From the NCBI GenBank assembly GCA_958299035.1, contig CATQJL010000223.1, positions 55,472,302-55,536,301 on the forward strand: a stretch of DNA of 64,000 nt, given 5' to 3'. The translations under genes were made by a program, and so were the position numbers. Within the stretch, counting starts at the first letter, position 1. The number at the start of each line of letters is the position of its first letter. Below the pieces are notes generated by a model. The model did not search any database and was not told the DNA's origin. It worked only from the letters and a program-made list of their open reading frames with translations. Origin of the DNA: Cylicocyclus nassatus. Taxonomy: Eukaryota; Nematoda; Chromadorea; Rhabditida; Strongylidae. Shown here piece after piece: positions 11,075 to 22,367 of the stretch.

Positions 11075-13800
11075 GGTTGCGCTTACAGCTAGTGGTTTGT
11101 ACGAGTGCTGATGGTAAGTGTACTGTAGTGCAAAAGAACTCGGCTAGGGGAGGAAGAAGCCTAAAATTAAGGATTTGAACTTGGCGAAAATGACGAATGA
11201 CGTCGATGTGGGCGTCAAGGATTGAAAAACGTCGAATCACAACGAGCGAGCAATGAATCCGAGCCATAAGTACAGCACTAATGAGGGCAGGTGAGTTCGA
11301 GTGACAGAAACGTCGTCAGCACTCGTTTCTCTTATGACTGTGGTGAAAAAAATTCCAGGAAATTTCTACCCGAGAACTAAATAGCAACAGGAACATCAGC
11401 AAGAAACAAGCGAAATATAATAGAAGAAATAGCATTCGGATCTGCACAGAACAAACATGAGTTCATTTTTCCGCAGTTTTGCAGAAAATTGCTTTCAGCT
11501 TTATTAAGTAGAGCTGGAAGTTATTAGATAAACACCCACTATTTGATTTGAGATCAAAAGTGCAAACACTGTTTTGAACCAGGATCAAGGCAAACCACTC
11601 ACCTTAATTGAAAAAAGGAGTATGGAAATGAAAAAAAATAGATAAGAAAGATGATGACTGTATTCCAAGATAAAGAGGTGAAAAAATGAAATAAAGAAAG
11701 TGAATCTACCCTAGCTAGAACGCGTTTTTAATTTGCAAGTTCATTGCTTCCTAAATCTGCGAGATCTTACAGGGCTACCAAGATCATCTTACGATGAAAT
11801 ACAGTAAAGACAGCATTTCTTCAGCCGAAGAGAAAAAACTCGAGTGAAGATGGGAACTGTAAGTAGATCCTGCAAACAATCAAAAATATATTTTAGATGA
11901 AAAAATGAGAGGAAATATATTGCTTGGAGAGAAGTGAAAAAAGGAGGAAAATATGCCATCAATACAATAAAATTTGTTGCTGATTGCATTATACAAAATC
12001 ATATGAAGGAAATTTTCTCCAAAAATAACCTAAAAACCTTAGAGAAATAGAAATTGGTAAACACTTGTATGCGAAAAAACCGCGGAAATTTACTAGATCA
12101 AGCGTAGTTTGAGGAAAGATTTTTTTCAAAAACTATTTGAATTTGAAAATCTTGAGGAAGTTCAAAATTTGAAAATCGTGGGCCGAAAATTATTATAAAA
12201 AGCATTTTACAGAAGTCTTCCTATAACAAACTTCGAAAACAGATGTCACAGTACATGTAATTTGTCTTATATCAAAAATTGTGTAAAGATGGAAAATGAA
12301 CTTGAAATTCTTTAAAAAATCATATTTTTATTTCAAAAGCAACATTTGCTTCATAGTGATGAGTTCTATAAGTTGAAATTCACTAATTAATGCGAAAATT
12401 GTTCAAATTATGAACCAAAAATAACCACGATAAAAACTGCTTCGTAATCACAAAATTAGCTCCCACGCATTCAACTTCACCTGCTCTTAGGCTTTTACAA
12501 TACAATTACGTGTATAAATAAATAATGATCATAGTGTTTAGATTTTAACACTTTCATAAATGACTGATTATAGTAGACTAATTTTAACACTGAACGTGCG
12601 ATAATAATATATTATTACCAAAAAAATTGTTGTCCTTTGCATACGTGATCTCACTAATTTTCCAGAACGGTCTCAGTTGACACATATTTCTTTTTTACTT
12701 TATCTGAACATATGTTCTCTCTGTCAACGCGAACACAGCAAATTGAAATTGCAAAGCTTATTAGATTTCCATCGGAGTCATGTTACATAGTTACTGCACT
12801 AGAAAATTACCGCTCTTTAGTTTCAAGCTACCAACGCACATGCACCAAAATTATTGAATTTTTGCAAATTTGGGAAGTGCAAAGTAGAACATTCTATAGA
12901 GATAACCAACGAAGAAATGACTCAAAAATCTTGTTAAAACAAACTTTGCGAACAAAGTCCAAAAAAATTGGGTACAGTTGACTCTTGAAGTAAAGTAGAG
13001 ACCTTTGAAATGATAAATTTAGAATTGATATATTTTCCAGAGAAAATTCTAAAAAAAAGCTATAAAGTGTTCGAAGAACTACCAGGGCTAAGCACGCACT
13101 TTTCCAAAATTTTACGATGTCCTCTTTCACCCTGAACCATAGTCCTAAAAATTCTCCACAAAAACCAAGCGTCGAGCAAAAAAATGTCGCAAATTTTGTG
13201 TCTTTTCGACCACAAAAACGAAACCCCCATTGCTTTTTAACCCAAAACGATATCCAGCTTGCTTACCAAATCACCTGTGCCTATTCCTGATTGTTACATT
13301 TCAAATAGAGACCAATAAGATGAGGAATAGTCACGTGGTCCAAAAGATTATGAATTCATTATTAGCATACTCCTTCTCATTGGACCGATAATGTGCTTTG
13401 CAGAATTTGCAAAATAAGTTCGCATAAGAAATTGCATATGAATGCACTCGCTTATTGGCATTCGTAATTTCAACTTATCTTTTTATAATTCGATACATAA
13501 TACTCTATACTTTAAGTGCGCTATTAAAATCTCAAAATTGTAAAGAAAAATCATAGCAGTTTTTCTTCTATGGTAGGTTCCTCAATCTGGCTTGACAATC
13601 TCATTCATTTATTCTCTGATAAACCTTTTATGAAAAACAAGCTGTACCATCGCAAAAGTATTTCGCTGGGCAACCATATGATAGAGTCTCTTTTTTGGAG
13701 GTTCCGGCAGAACATCTGCTATTTAGCTCAAAAAGAAATACCCTTCAGATTTTGAATTAAGGAAGAATTGAAAAAAAATTCTTTGAAAAGAGAAAAAACT
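11075..13800. other. Upstream flank of the receptor and gene-poor AT-rich DNA
   Basis: 11075-11345 is less AT-rich and is the likely 5' UTR/promoter of the receptor; no TATA box or unambiguous splice acceptor stands out. From 11350 to 13800 I see only AT-rich DNA with short chance frames and no recognised repeat. Confidence 0.4.
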
Positions 13801-13824
13801 ATTCAGAAAGAGAGACTATTCTAG

Positions 13825-13936
13825 AAGGTTTCGAACCTTCTCATATCTTCTCCCTACCTCATGCCCTCCTCTCCCCTGCAAACTCCCCCCTCCCCCCAGA
13901 TTTCTAGCTTTTTGAATGCATCAGCCCTATATAAAT
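13825..13936 (+). promoter_or_regulatory. Possible promoter: heat-shock-element-like palindrome and TATA box
   Basis: CTAGAAGGTTTCGAACCTTC (13823-13842) is an imperfect palindrome of GAA/TTC blocks similar to a heat-shock element. About 85 bp downstream is CCTATATAAAT, a TATA-like box, followed by two ATGAGTSAC motifs of AP-1 type. No convincing coding exon follows, so this could be chance. Confidence 0.2.
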
Positions 13937-14139
13937 GGAAGATGAGTGACGCATGTTCTAACTGCTTTCCGATGAGTCACTGCTCTCTGTGATTGGAGTT
14001 CTCTTGATCTCTTGCAAAACTAAATGGCCAGATCTCCACGGAGTAAAAAAAACCAACATACATATGTAAAGCGTGCGTTGGCAGTATTTAGGCACAAAAA
14101 CTTCAAAAATGCTGCCCTGACCAGGAGGCCACAATTATA

Positions 14140-15158
14140 TTAGGTCGTTCCGAAAGTTCTTTCCGTTTTTTCAACCTGTCATAAAAAGACGTGGAATGAG
14201 TGTAGGGAAACGCTTTGGGCACTATGGACGCAGCTTTTCTTCCTCTTTCTAGCAGTTATACTCGCATATCGCTTACTCTTGTGATCACTGAGATAATGGC
14301 CGATATTTCGAACCCATGGTTTTTACCATGTCCAAATTTGGCAATTTTTCACAAACTTCTTTTTTAACTTTTGGGAAAGCTTTGATAACAGCCAGATAGA
14401 GTAAACAAAGTGCAATACAATGCAATTTTTTCGCTTATCCAGCTGGCCTTCCAGTATTTTTTGAGATAATTTTTCCAAAAGTCTTCACTTTTGCAAAGTC
14501 CCAAAATACAGAAACGCCCGAACACCGGCAAATCTACGGATTTTGAAGCTTTCAAAAGTCAGTTACGACTATCCACAATTTTTAGAAAGCAACTGAGCGT
14601 TTACCGCTTGGAAATGTAAGGTTTCGCATTTTACGTGTACAGGCTGGGGCGGGTTCAAAATCAAGAATTATGGGAACTTTATCGCCAAGGACCCCACAAA
14701 TTGGAAAGAAAATATATTCATTAGAAAGAGAAGGAAAATCTGCATCGAATAATACCTTAGTTGTGTGCCGTCTTATGTTCTATGGCTCTTGGCATCCTCA
14801 AAAATGGAATTTGATACCATCAGGAAAATAATTCTAAAAAACTTTTAAAGCTAGCTATCAACGCCGAAAAATTGCGTTAAATTGCACTTTGTTTACTCTA
14901 TCTGGCTGTTATCGAAGATTTCCCAAAAGTTAAAAAAGAAGATTGTGAAAAATTGCCAAAGTTGGACATGGTAAAAACCATGGGTTGGAAATGTCGGCCA
15001 TTATCTCAGTGATCACAAGAGTAAGCGATATGCTAGTATAACTGCTAGAAAGAGGAAGAAAAGCTGCGTCGTATAGTGCTCAAAGCGTTTCCCTACACTC
15101 ATTCTACGTCTTTTTATGACAGGTTGAAAAAACGGAAAGAACTTTCGGAACGACCTAA
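14140..15158. mobile_element. Mariner-type foldback element, 1019 bp
   Basis: Starts TTAGGTCGTTCCGAAAGTTC and ends with the exact inverse, flanked by TA on both sides (14138-14139, 15159-15160). The two arms stay complementary for roughly 280 bp each. No transposase frame inside; mobilisation in trans by a mariner-family transposase is inferred from the ends. Its arms contain TTTTACCATGTCCAA, also found in the 53.0 kb element. Confidence 0.85.
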
Positions 15159-15695
15159 TATCATGTATTCCTATAAAAAAAGTGAAGCACATCTGAAAGT
15201 AGAATTTTACAACGACGAATGGGAATTTTTTTAGGAAATTCTGCTACACGCTATTTTTAAATACTACAATGGCTTCACTACAAACTTTTTAAGGTTGTGT
15301 CTCCTGATATGTTCGAGTAAAGCCTTGAAATTATATTTTTGTATGTATAAAGACTATGACATTCCAGAAAAATCCACAGAAAAGATGTGATTGCCATGGA
15401 AGCCTGCAAAAATCCATAAAACCCCACTCTACGCAAAGTTATGGGATTTTCCAAAAAACCGAGAAGGCGATTTTTCTATTCAAAGGTAGATAAGAGCAGC
15501 TGGAAATTGAAAATGCTATGAAAATTCAGAAGGTAACTCCTTCTTCCATTGTTTACGGAGAAAGCTGATAACTCAAGGTTGTGAGGCTCGGTACTTTTAT
15601 CATGGTATTAGCAAGTGAATTTCTAAGCATTCAGAAACCTCAAATAAATCTTATTGTTAGTTGTCACCGGAACGTAGCATTAGGTCTTGAGTAGT

Positions 15696-15953
15696 CTAAG
15701 TTTGAGTAAAGAAATCCTGAGTGTCAAATGAAATTGTTTGTAACCTTCGTTTTAGGACATCCCAGAAAAATCGCGCAGTGGGAATATTCCTGAGTTCAAA
15801 AGGAAGTTTTTTATGAACAAAACGATCATTTGTGCTAGCAAATAGAATGGGTTGTTGATTATTTTGAGAATAGTTTCGTTCTTTATAGCATTTGTACCAC
15901 TTTACATTGATCTTGTGCCCTTTCGATGATGGAACATAAGCAGACACTGTCAT
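15696..15953 (-). pseudogene. Decayed Tc1/mariner-superfamily transposase C-terminus
   Basis: The minus-strand frame ends with FVHKK, then RNIPTAR, then FFWDVLKRRL and a stop. Transposases of the nematode/insect Tc1-mariner (maT-like) group end their DDE domain with FVPK-x-NPPN-P-ARPIE-FW-LKR, so the order and spacing match except that the PIE with the catalytic Glu is missing. About 85 codons are open, but no N-terminal or first-Asp regions were found. It lies just outside the 14.1-15.2 kb element. Read as an inactive remnant; a short chance match is the alternative. Confidence 0.4.
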
Positions 15954-16467
15954 AATCGTAGCCCTATCATCGTCTGTTGAAACAGGAAACTCACTGGAAT
16001 TTTCGCTTCAGTTTTCTGAAACACATTCTTTTATCAAAAGCAAAAAAATAAAGAGTTGATGCATTTGAACATTGATTTTCTTTTGCGCATAAAATCGAGA
16101 AAAGAAAAAAGAAGAAAGATTTTAGATAAAAAAAGAGGGAGATAATTGTAGGCGGAGGAATAGAAAGAAGGGGATGATTTCTAGGCGACTGAAATATCGC
16201 TACAGCACTTATTCATACTTCTAGATTATTCAGAACACAGATTTTTAAAGCAAATAAATTTATAAGGTCGTCCAATTATGAGTAAAGAGGTTCCAAAATG
16301 ACTTGCAATATCAAAAGCAAGAGATGAACACAGTGTAAATAATCAATCCATGAAAGAATGGGTTCCGCAACGATTTGAAGCTTGTAGGAAAATTTCCAAG
16401 GGAAAGAGTAGCACGAGCACGAGACAAAAAATGAACAGCACTATGACAGTATCCAGAGTTGCCGGCG

Positions 16468-16620
16468 TGCAGAAGCTGTGGCAGCGCCGTGCCGGAGTCT
16501 ACATGCACGCAACTCGTACTGATCGATCGGCGCCTTACGGTGCGGCGACAGGGTGCTGGCATGATGCTGGAACGACGCTGGCATGGCGCTGGCACAACCA
16601 GCTCTGTACGCGGAGTAAAG
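16468..16620. repeat. GC-rich GCGCTGGC-type dispersed repeat, copy 2
   Basis: GC-rich block with GCCGTGCCGG, a central GATCGATCGGCGCC and GGCATGGCGCTGGCACAA on the far side; partly self-complementary. Open frames of 60-123 codons on both strands here follow from repeat composition. Confidence 0.55.
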
Positions 16621-17009
16621 AGCGCAGCAAAAATTTTATAGCCGCTTAATCTTACATATATAGAGGCTTTGATGATAGTCATTTACAAAAAAAGAGTTGC
16701 GAGAGTGGTTTTGCAAAATTGATATTTGCGCGCTCTCTTGCAAAGATAATTATATCTGCACTTTCTATTTTTTGATAGATAAACTTTAAAGTGCTAAGAA
16801 AAAGCTTATTCGCATTCTTCTGGATGATTCGTCTTCTGTGTGCTAATTAGAAGCCGCTCACATCAGTCTCAAGGGTAATCCTGCAGAACAGAAGGGCAAG
16901 CCTTCCTATTTATGGAACATCTTATTCATTAATGAGGTCGGAGCAAAAATGAGTCAACGAGCACTTCGTTATTCTTTTTACCAAAGTTGGATAATTGAAA
17001 AACAGAGAA

Positions 17010-17290
17010 AAATTGGCTTTGGCAGCCACGCGCACTATATTACGGATATTTGGCATTTGGTGCCGTGTCAGAAATAAAAGGGGTAAAGTCATACATAACA
17101 ACAACAAATGGAAGTATCACATCAGATGATATGGAAGCGCTTGGACTGATTTAAGGAAAAAAGAAAAACAGCGAAAAACAAGATTTCACTGCGAATCCCA
17201 CCACTGACGACGCGCTTAGTTGCACTGACGTGACACCAAATGGCAAATGCCCGCCGTTTAGTGTGCTCCGTTATCTGGTTCTGTATCCGT
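17010..17290. mobile_element. Diverged palindromic MITE, GCGCACTAAACGG family
   Basis: Inverted pieces such as GCATTTGGTGCCGTGTCAG on the left and CTGACGTGACACCAAATGG on the right, plus CCGTTTAGTGTGCTCCG, the conserved arm word of the 2.7 kb element. Boundaries are approximate. Confidence 0.45.
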
Positions 17291-17933
17291 TTACGCGGCA
17301 AGCGTGGGCTACGATGGAATAGCATAAATCGTGGCTCCATGAGGCATTAAGGCATTAGAGGAGCGGGTAAGGTGATGGGTCCTAAGGGTGGGGGGGGGGG
17401 GGGAGTGGAGCAAATCTGCACTTGTAGAGGTCAGCAGATGCCGGGGGTTTCGTATAATTGGATCTAGGCTAACAAAAGGTGCAACAAACTTTGTTGACCT
17501 TGACTAATTTGTAGAGTGAAAGTAGAGATTTCCTGCACTTTTCTGGGGGAGGGGCTAGGTGAGGGATAATTGGCAACATGGCAGCAAATATGATTACCAA
17601 GACATGCATGTCATCTATAAGGTTGGTTCACAAGTCTTTCACTAGAAATTCTGAAGAGAACTGGCTCAAAGAGAGGAGGAAAAAAGAAGAGTAAGGAAGT
17701 TGAAGAAAAATTTTGTGTTTTGCCAAATAAAGGAGATGTGTACTATCATATAGTATATTGAAAATTTCATAGATGAAATCAAATCGAACTTGAAAAGTCG
17801 ATAACTACATATTTGTGAAGACAGCTGATCAACCAAACCTTTTCTTTACATAAAGAGTAGGTTGCTATACTCAAGGTAAAAATTGAACGGATTAATATTT
17901 AATTCAATAAATTTGGATTCTCTGCGTTTTTTT

Positions 17934-18183
17934 TCAAGCGGAATCAAATGAGTGAAGCATAGGTAACTGATCACACATAGAAACTGCAAGCCGTTGCGTC
18001 ATGTCAAGATAGTTCGTGTTTCGGAGAGACAGCAGACGTCTAGAGAAATGAGAGTGCGCTTGATGTGAGAAGGCGCCGACAGCGTCTGCAGTTACGACCT
18101 GTCTCTGCGCGTGATAAGCTATGTTATATGCCAACATGATGTTTTGAGACTTACTAAGGCGCACAAATTTTTCAAAGATTGTG
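17934..18183 (-). CDS. Possible terminal exon of an unidentified gene
   Basis: After a TTTTCTCAG acceptor (18186-18184) the minus strand is open for 82 codons to a TGA at 17936-17934, entering in phase 2. Codons with C/G third positions are more common than in neighbouring DNA, and the peptide is mixed, with no recognised motif. No upstream exon with a matching phase was identified between 18.2 and 18.8 kb. A chance frame is possible. Confidence 0.3.
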
Positions 18184-18852
18184 CTGAGAAAATCAAAATA
18201 TGATTCCGAAAAAAGATTGATGGATCGATTATATATACATGGCTACCGGAGTTACAGACGACGAAAAATTGCGGACAAGGAACTAATCCAAGGATTGTTG
18301 ATGACGATGAGGTGTTTCACATACGTTGTCTTCACTACTGTGTTGGTGGTGTTAAATCTGACGAGTAATTGGCTCTGAGACACCCCGAGTAAGAAAGAGG
18401 CGGGTTTTAATTATCATCGGTTCTCTTCGCCCCGTCCCCTCTTACCACCTCCTACTAACATACACACACACAACACATACATATCACACAAGGATGGGGC
18501 TGAGACCGAGACTGAGGAAGGCGCGACAGGAGTTGTGAAAAATAACAAGTAGATTCACTCAAGCATTCGCATCTCATTCATTTATTCATTTGCGCGGAAA
18601 AAAGACGTCATTAGAGTAGATGTACAAAAAAATAATCTCATGAAATGGATTTCTGTAACAGGGAATTTTTTGAGAAATTTTAAATTGCCGGCTAAAAATG
18701 CAGAATTTAAATTTATCTCTCACTAATCTCCAAGTTACAGCTCCAAAAGGAGATGAAGCATTTCAGACCTGAATTTTGTTTACTGGAAAATAATACTGTA
18801 CTTGCAATTTTAGGATCGAAAAGACAAGAGTGTGAAATATTAGGAGGTAATA

Positions 18853-19533
18853 CAGGGTGTCCCAAAAAAATGTTTCGAACGTTTGATCGTTAATTTTTAC
18901 TCTTCCCAAGAAGTCTTTTGCCTTGCTTCAGGGACCGTTTTGTAGAGCTGGCTTCAACTTAGATTTGCATTATAGAACGAATCACTCATCTCTCTCCGTT
19001 ACTGTGGGATTACGGTAGAAACTTGAAACATGTGGTGTCAGTGTGGAAGAAAGCTGCCGTTTCAAAATTTTTCAAATAATTGTGAAAACTTGTGTAATAG
19101 GGTTTTTATGGACGCTGAGTTCAATACTCAACTGTTCACAAGGTTACGAAGTTTTCTAAACGGTGTAATCCCACTTTTTAGGAACATTGAAAAAATGGCC
19201 GCTACCTCTTACCTGGCATAACTCTTCAATAAAGCATCATAATAAGTCGGAAATTTTACAGTTATAATCAGCAACTCTAATTAGCCTAGTGTAGAAGCTT
19301 TCAGGCTGTTTTGTTTCTTTTCTGAGGCAAAATATGGCCTTTCATTGCTTAAAACCCTCTTTCAAGTTTCTACCGTAATCCTACAGTAATGAAGAGCGAT
19401 CGGTGATTCGCTCCATACTGTAAATCTAAGTTGAAGCCAGCTCTACAAAAGGTCCCTGAAGCAAGGCAAAAGACTTCTTGGGAAGAGAGATATTAACGAT
19501 CAAACGTTAGAAACATTTTTTTGGGACACCCTG
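18853..19533. mobile_element. Mariner-type foldback element, 681 bp
   Basis: Starts CAGGGTGTCCCAAAAAAATG and ends with its inverse; TA at 18851-18852 and 19534-19535 is the target duplication. Arms of about 170 bp are complementary, including GTAGAGCTGGCTTCAACTTA against its inverse. No transposase. CAGGGTGTCC ends are typical of Tc1/mariner MITEs. Confidence 0.87.
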
Positions 19534-19535
19534 TA

Positions 19536-20352
19536 TTTAAAGAGAATTTTGAGTGTTTACCAGCTGAGTGCAGTTCCCTCCTTCTCCTCTCCAAATTACA
19601 GTTTTTCGATAGGAGGTATAAGCGATACAGTACCTTATACAGTATCTGCAAGATAATATTGTGCTTGTGGCTTCAGAATACAAGAGAATACTTGGATTAG
19701 ATTGGATTAGCGGAAATAACTTTCTTATGTTGTTTTTGTTTTCTTTCTGTTCTTACCTTCTACTTTTTATGTTTATTCTGTTAGATGTTTGAATTGTTGA
19801 GTTTTTAAACGAATTTATAATAGGAAAAAAGAGGAAAAAAATAGGAAAAAACTTCCCATTTATTCCAAAAATTGCCCATCAAACCACGAAATGGAAAAGT
19901 AAATAGTTTCCTAATTTCACTAGCTTGAAGTCGTTATAGAATCTGAAAGCGGAAAAGCTTTACAGTGGGAGCAGCCCACGCATGAATGTTTTTGTTAGTT
20001 TATCAAGACTTTTGATTAGATGAAATGGCTCGTTATCTATTAATTGGAAAGTTCCTTGATAAATGAGCCAACTGTAGAAAAAAAAAGCAGAAAAGAAGAT
20101 AGAGCAGGGTTCGTAAACTCTCCATAACATTTCGACAAGGGAATTCAATTAACGAATGAAAGCCGAGGTTAAAGTATGTCAAAGCATTTGCGCTGGATTA
20201 CTGTATGACAAAGAATTCGTTTGAGATTATTAGATAGGTTATTTTTGTAGGGACAGATGATATGAAGCACAGCAAATTTTGCAGTTGAAATGAAACTACT
20301 ATATTACATTTTTTTGTATTCTCTTGCTCAACTTTTCGTTTCCGATTTCAAA
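19536..20352. other. AT-rich unique DNA
   Basis: Nothing recognisable; only short chance frames. Confidence 0.5.
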
Positions 20353-20612
20353 GGCACCTGCCATACTTGATCCCCTTGATCCGCTCGATCCACTCTATAC
20401 ACTTTGTCATTGGTCAGATCAGTGATTTGACCAGTGATAGCAAAGTGGATCAAGTGGACGATTTTTTGAACGATCGGGTATATGAGGTTTTTAGATGTTT
20501 TAGATGTTTTTAAATGTTTTTTATTTGTTTTTAATTTGTCATTTCTCTACTAGCATTACTTGGGACAAACTTGAGATTGAGCGGATCAAGTAAGCGCATG
20601 CCATGGGCACGA
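20353..20612. mobile_element. Palindromic MITE, GATCCGCTTGATCC family, copy 3
   Basis: Left arm GCCATACTTGATCCCCTT; a first inverse GTGGATCAAGTGG appears near 20445 and a second GAGCGGATCAAGTAAGCG near 20580. Between them lies a T-rich stretch with repeated TTTTTAGATG words, suggesting an insertion or expansion within the element. Confidence 0.55.
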
Positions 20613-22009
20613 TTTCAAAATTTTACAGTGAATCAGTATTATTTAACGCTATTTTTGCCTAATTTATTAATTCTGAAAGAGCCTGGAAAATTTCGTTAAG
20701 GTAGACCACTTCATGTTTGAGATGGAAAAGAACAGTGTGCAAAAATGTGTGCAAATAAGCGTGCAAGCATCGTGCTTTTCACGAACTGAACGAATATTTG
20801 AATAAAAAATGTAAGTGGCCCCAAATTGTGCGCACGAAACTGACGCACTTCATTTTTATGCGAAGCGCCTGCTATTGGTACGAATGACGCCATGCACGTT
20901 CTTCTTATGGATAGTTCTATTCATTTTTAAGCAACGAAATTATTTCATTTTGTAGCGCTACAAATTTTTCTGGAAAAATGTGCTAGCCAAAGTGTCACAT
21001 TGTTAATGAAAATAGAACTAGAAGATTACGTCAAAATCGCTTTATTTTGAGGATACAAAAATATGAATTCAGTTGGAAGAATTTGAAAGTTTCGCATTTT
21101 ATTAGAATTACGCACAAGTTACGCTAAGAGCTGAGATTAGCGAACAAAAGCAGAACTCTTCTGCTAGATCTGGCTTCGAGTGAGCTAAACAAGAAATTTA
21201 ATTCATAAATGGGTTGGTGAGCAAGAAAATCGGGTAAATCACAAGCATTACAGCTCTGCTTCGTTCACTATGTACATCATAGGGCTTTACTTTTTGTTAT
21301 AAGCTCAACCACTTTCTTGAATTCGATGATTCATAGAACTAAAAAAATTGTTTGTGAAAGCTGAAAAAAATTGTAGTAAAGTCGGATTTGAGCCAAAATT
21401 AGCTTCGTCCGATGCTACTTTATCACATACACATCATATGAAGATGATGGTCAATGACTCTTAGCTAGACAGAAAAAATCTGAATGTCATTCCAAGATTA
21501 AGCAAGCATAAACAAAGCCCTAAAGCTTTACAAGCTCATGCGAATGTATAAGCTTATCCTAAAAGTAAAGTCCCTTTTTGAGTTGATCAACTGTATTTGT
21601 TCTCCTGACAGACTTAGGATATCATTCAGTAGAGCGAAGCAATCTCTACAAAATGATCACCGAAGATTTGTTATCTTCAGGGTAAAGTCTATACTCGAAA
21701 ATTAGACTTTTGCGAAGAAAAATTATACCACCTCAAACTCGGTCATTATACGACAGACACATAGTAGTACTCAATTATGCTTCACTGGATTTTGAGATAG
21801 TCTAAAATGGCAAACTTCGCCCCCAACCCCTCCCCACAAGATTGTATACTAGAAGCCTTAGTAAGTATAACCTTGTAAATTTACCTCGGTTTGTGCTTTG
21901 GTCAACGAGAAAATCCAAAAAGTGACATTTTTGCATTTTCGAGCCATTTAGTTTCTCAATTTTGGATCCCAGAAAAAAATCCATCAATTAGATTTTTAGG
22001 TACTGCTAT
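20613..22009. other. AT-rich unique DNA
   Basis: No gene recognised. A motif shared with several foldback elements (AGAGCGAAGCAATCTCTACA) occurs at 21630-21650, perhaps a remnant of such an element. Confidence 0.45.
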
Positions 22010-22017
22010 GTGTCTAC

Positions 22018-22359
22018 CAGTGGCGTACCCAGGATTTCGGCTCGGGGGGGGGGGGCGCGGCAAAAAAATTTTTCAAATGAAGGTGCGTGGCGTTAGCCAC
22101 GCACTCCGAAAAAAATTTAGGGGGGCTTCTCAACAATTTTTCGAGCCCCCAACCCCTAAAATCTGGAAAAAGGGGGCGTGGCGTCAGCCACGCCCCCGAA
22201 AAAAATTTTTTTATAAGGCTAATTTGAATTTTTAAAAAATTTTAAAAATTGTTTTAATTGTTTACAAAAATAAACAAGTCATTTGCACATTTTTATAACT
22301 CACGTAAGTAACTTTCAAAAATTTCGCCACCCGTCCCCCCCCCCCTCGGTGCGCCACTG
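22018..22359. mobile_element. hAT-type MITE with perfect 8-bp target duplication, 342 bp
   Basis: Begins CAGTGGCGTACCC, ends GGTGCGCCACTG, and is flanked by GTGTCTAC at 22010-22017 and 22360-22367. The 8-bp duplication and CAGTGGCG ends fit the hAT superfamily. Internally it carries a G-run (22024-22036) near one end and a C-run (22335-22346) near the other, and a repeated GGCGTNAGCCACGC motif. No transposase. Confidence 0.88.
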
Positions 22360-22367
22360 GTGTCTAC

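Noticed and set aside
10935..11267. 110-codon minus-strand frame over the receptor first exon
   Set aside because: It is a shadow frame of the ATG exon 11074-10997, which has better start context and a donor in phase.
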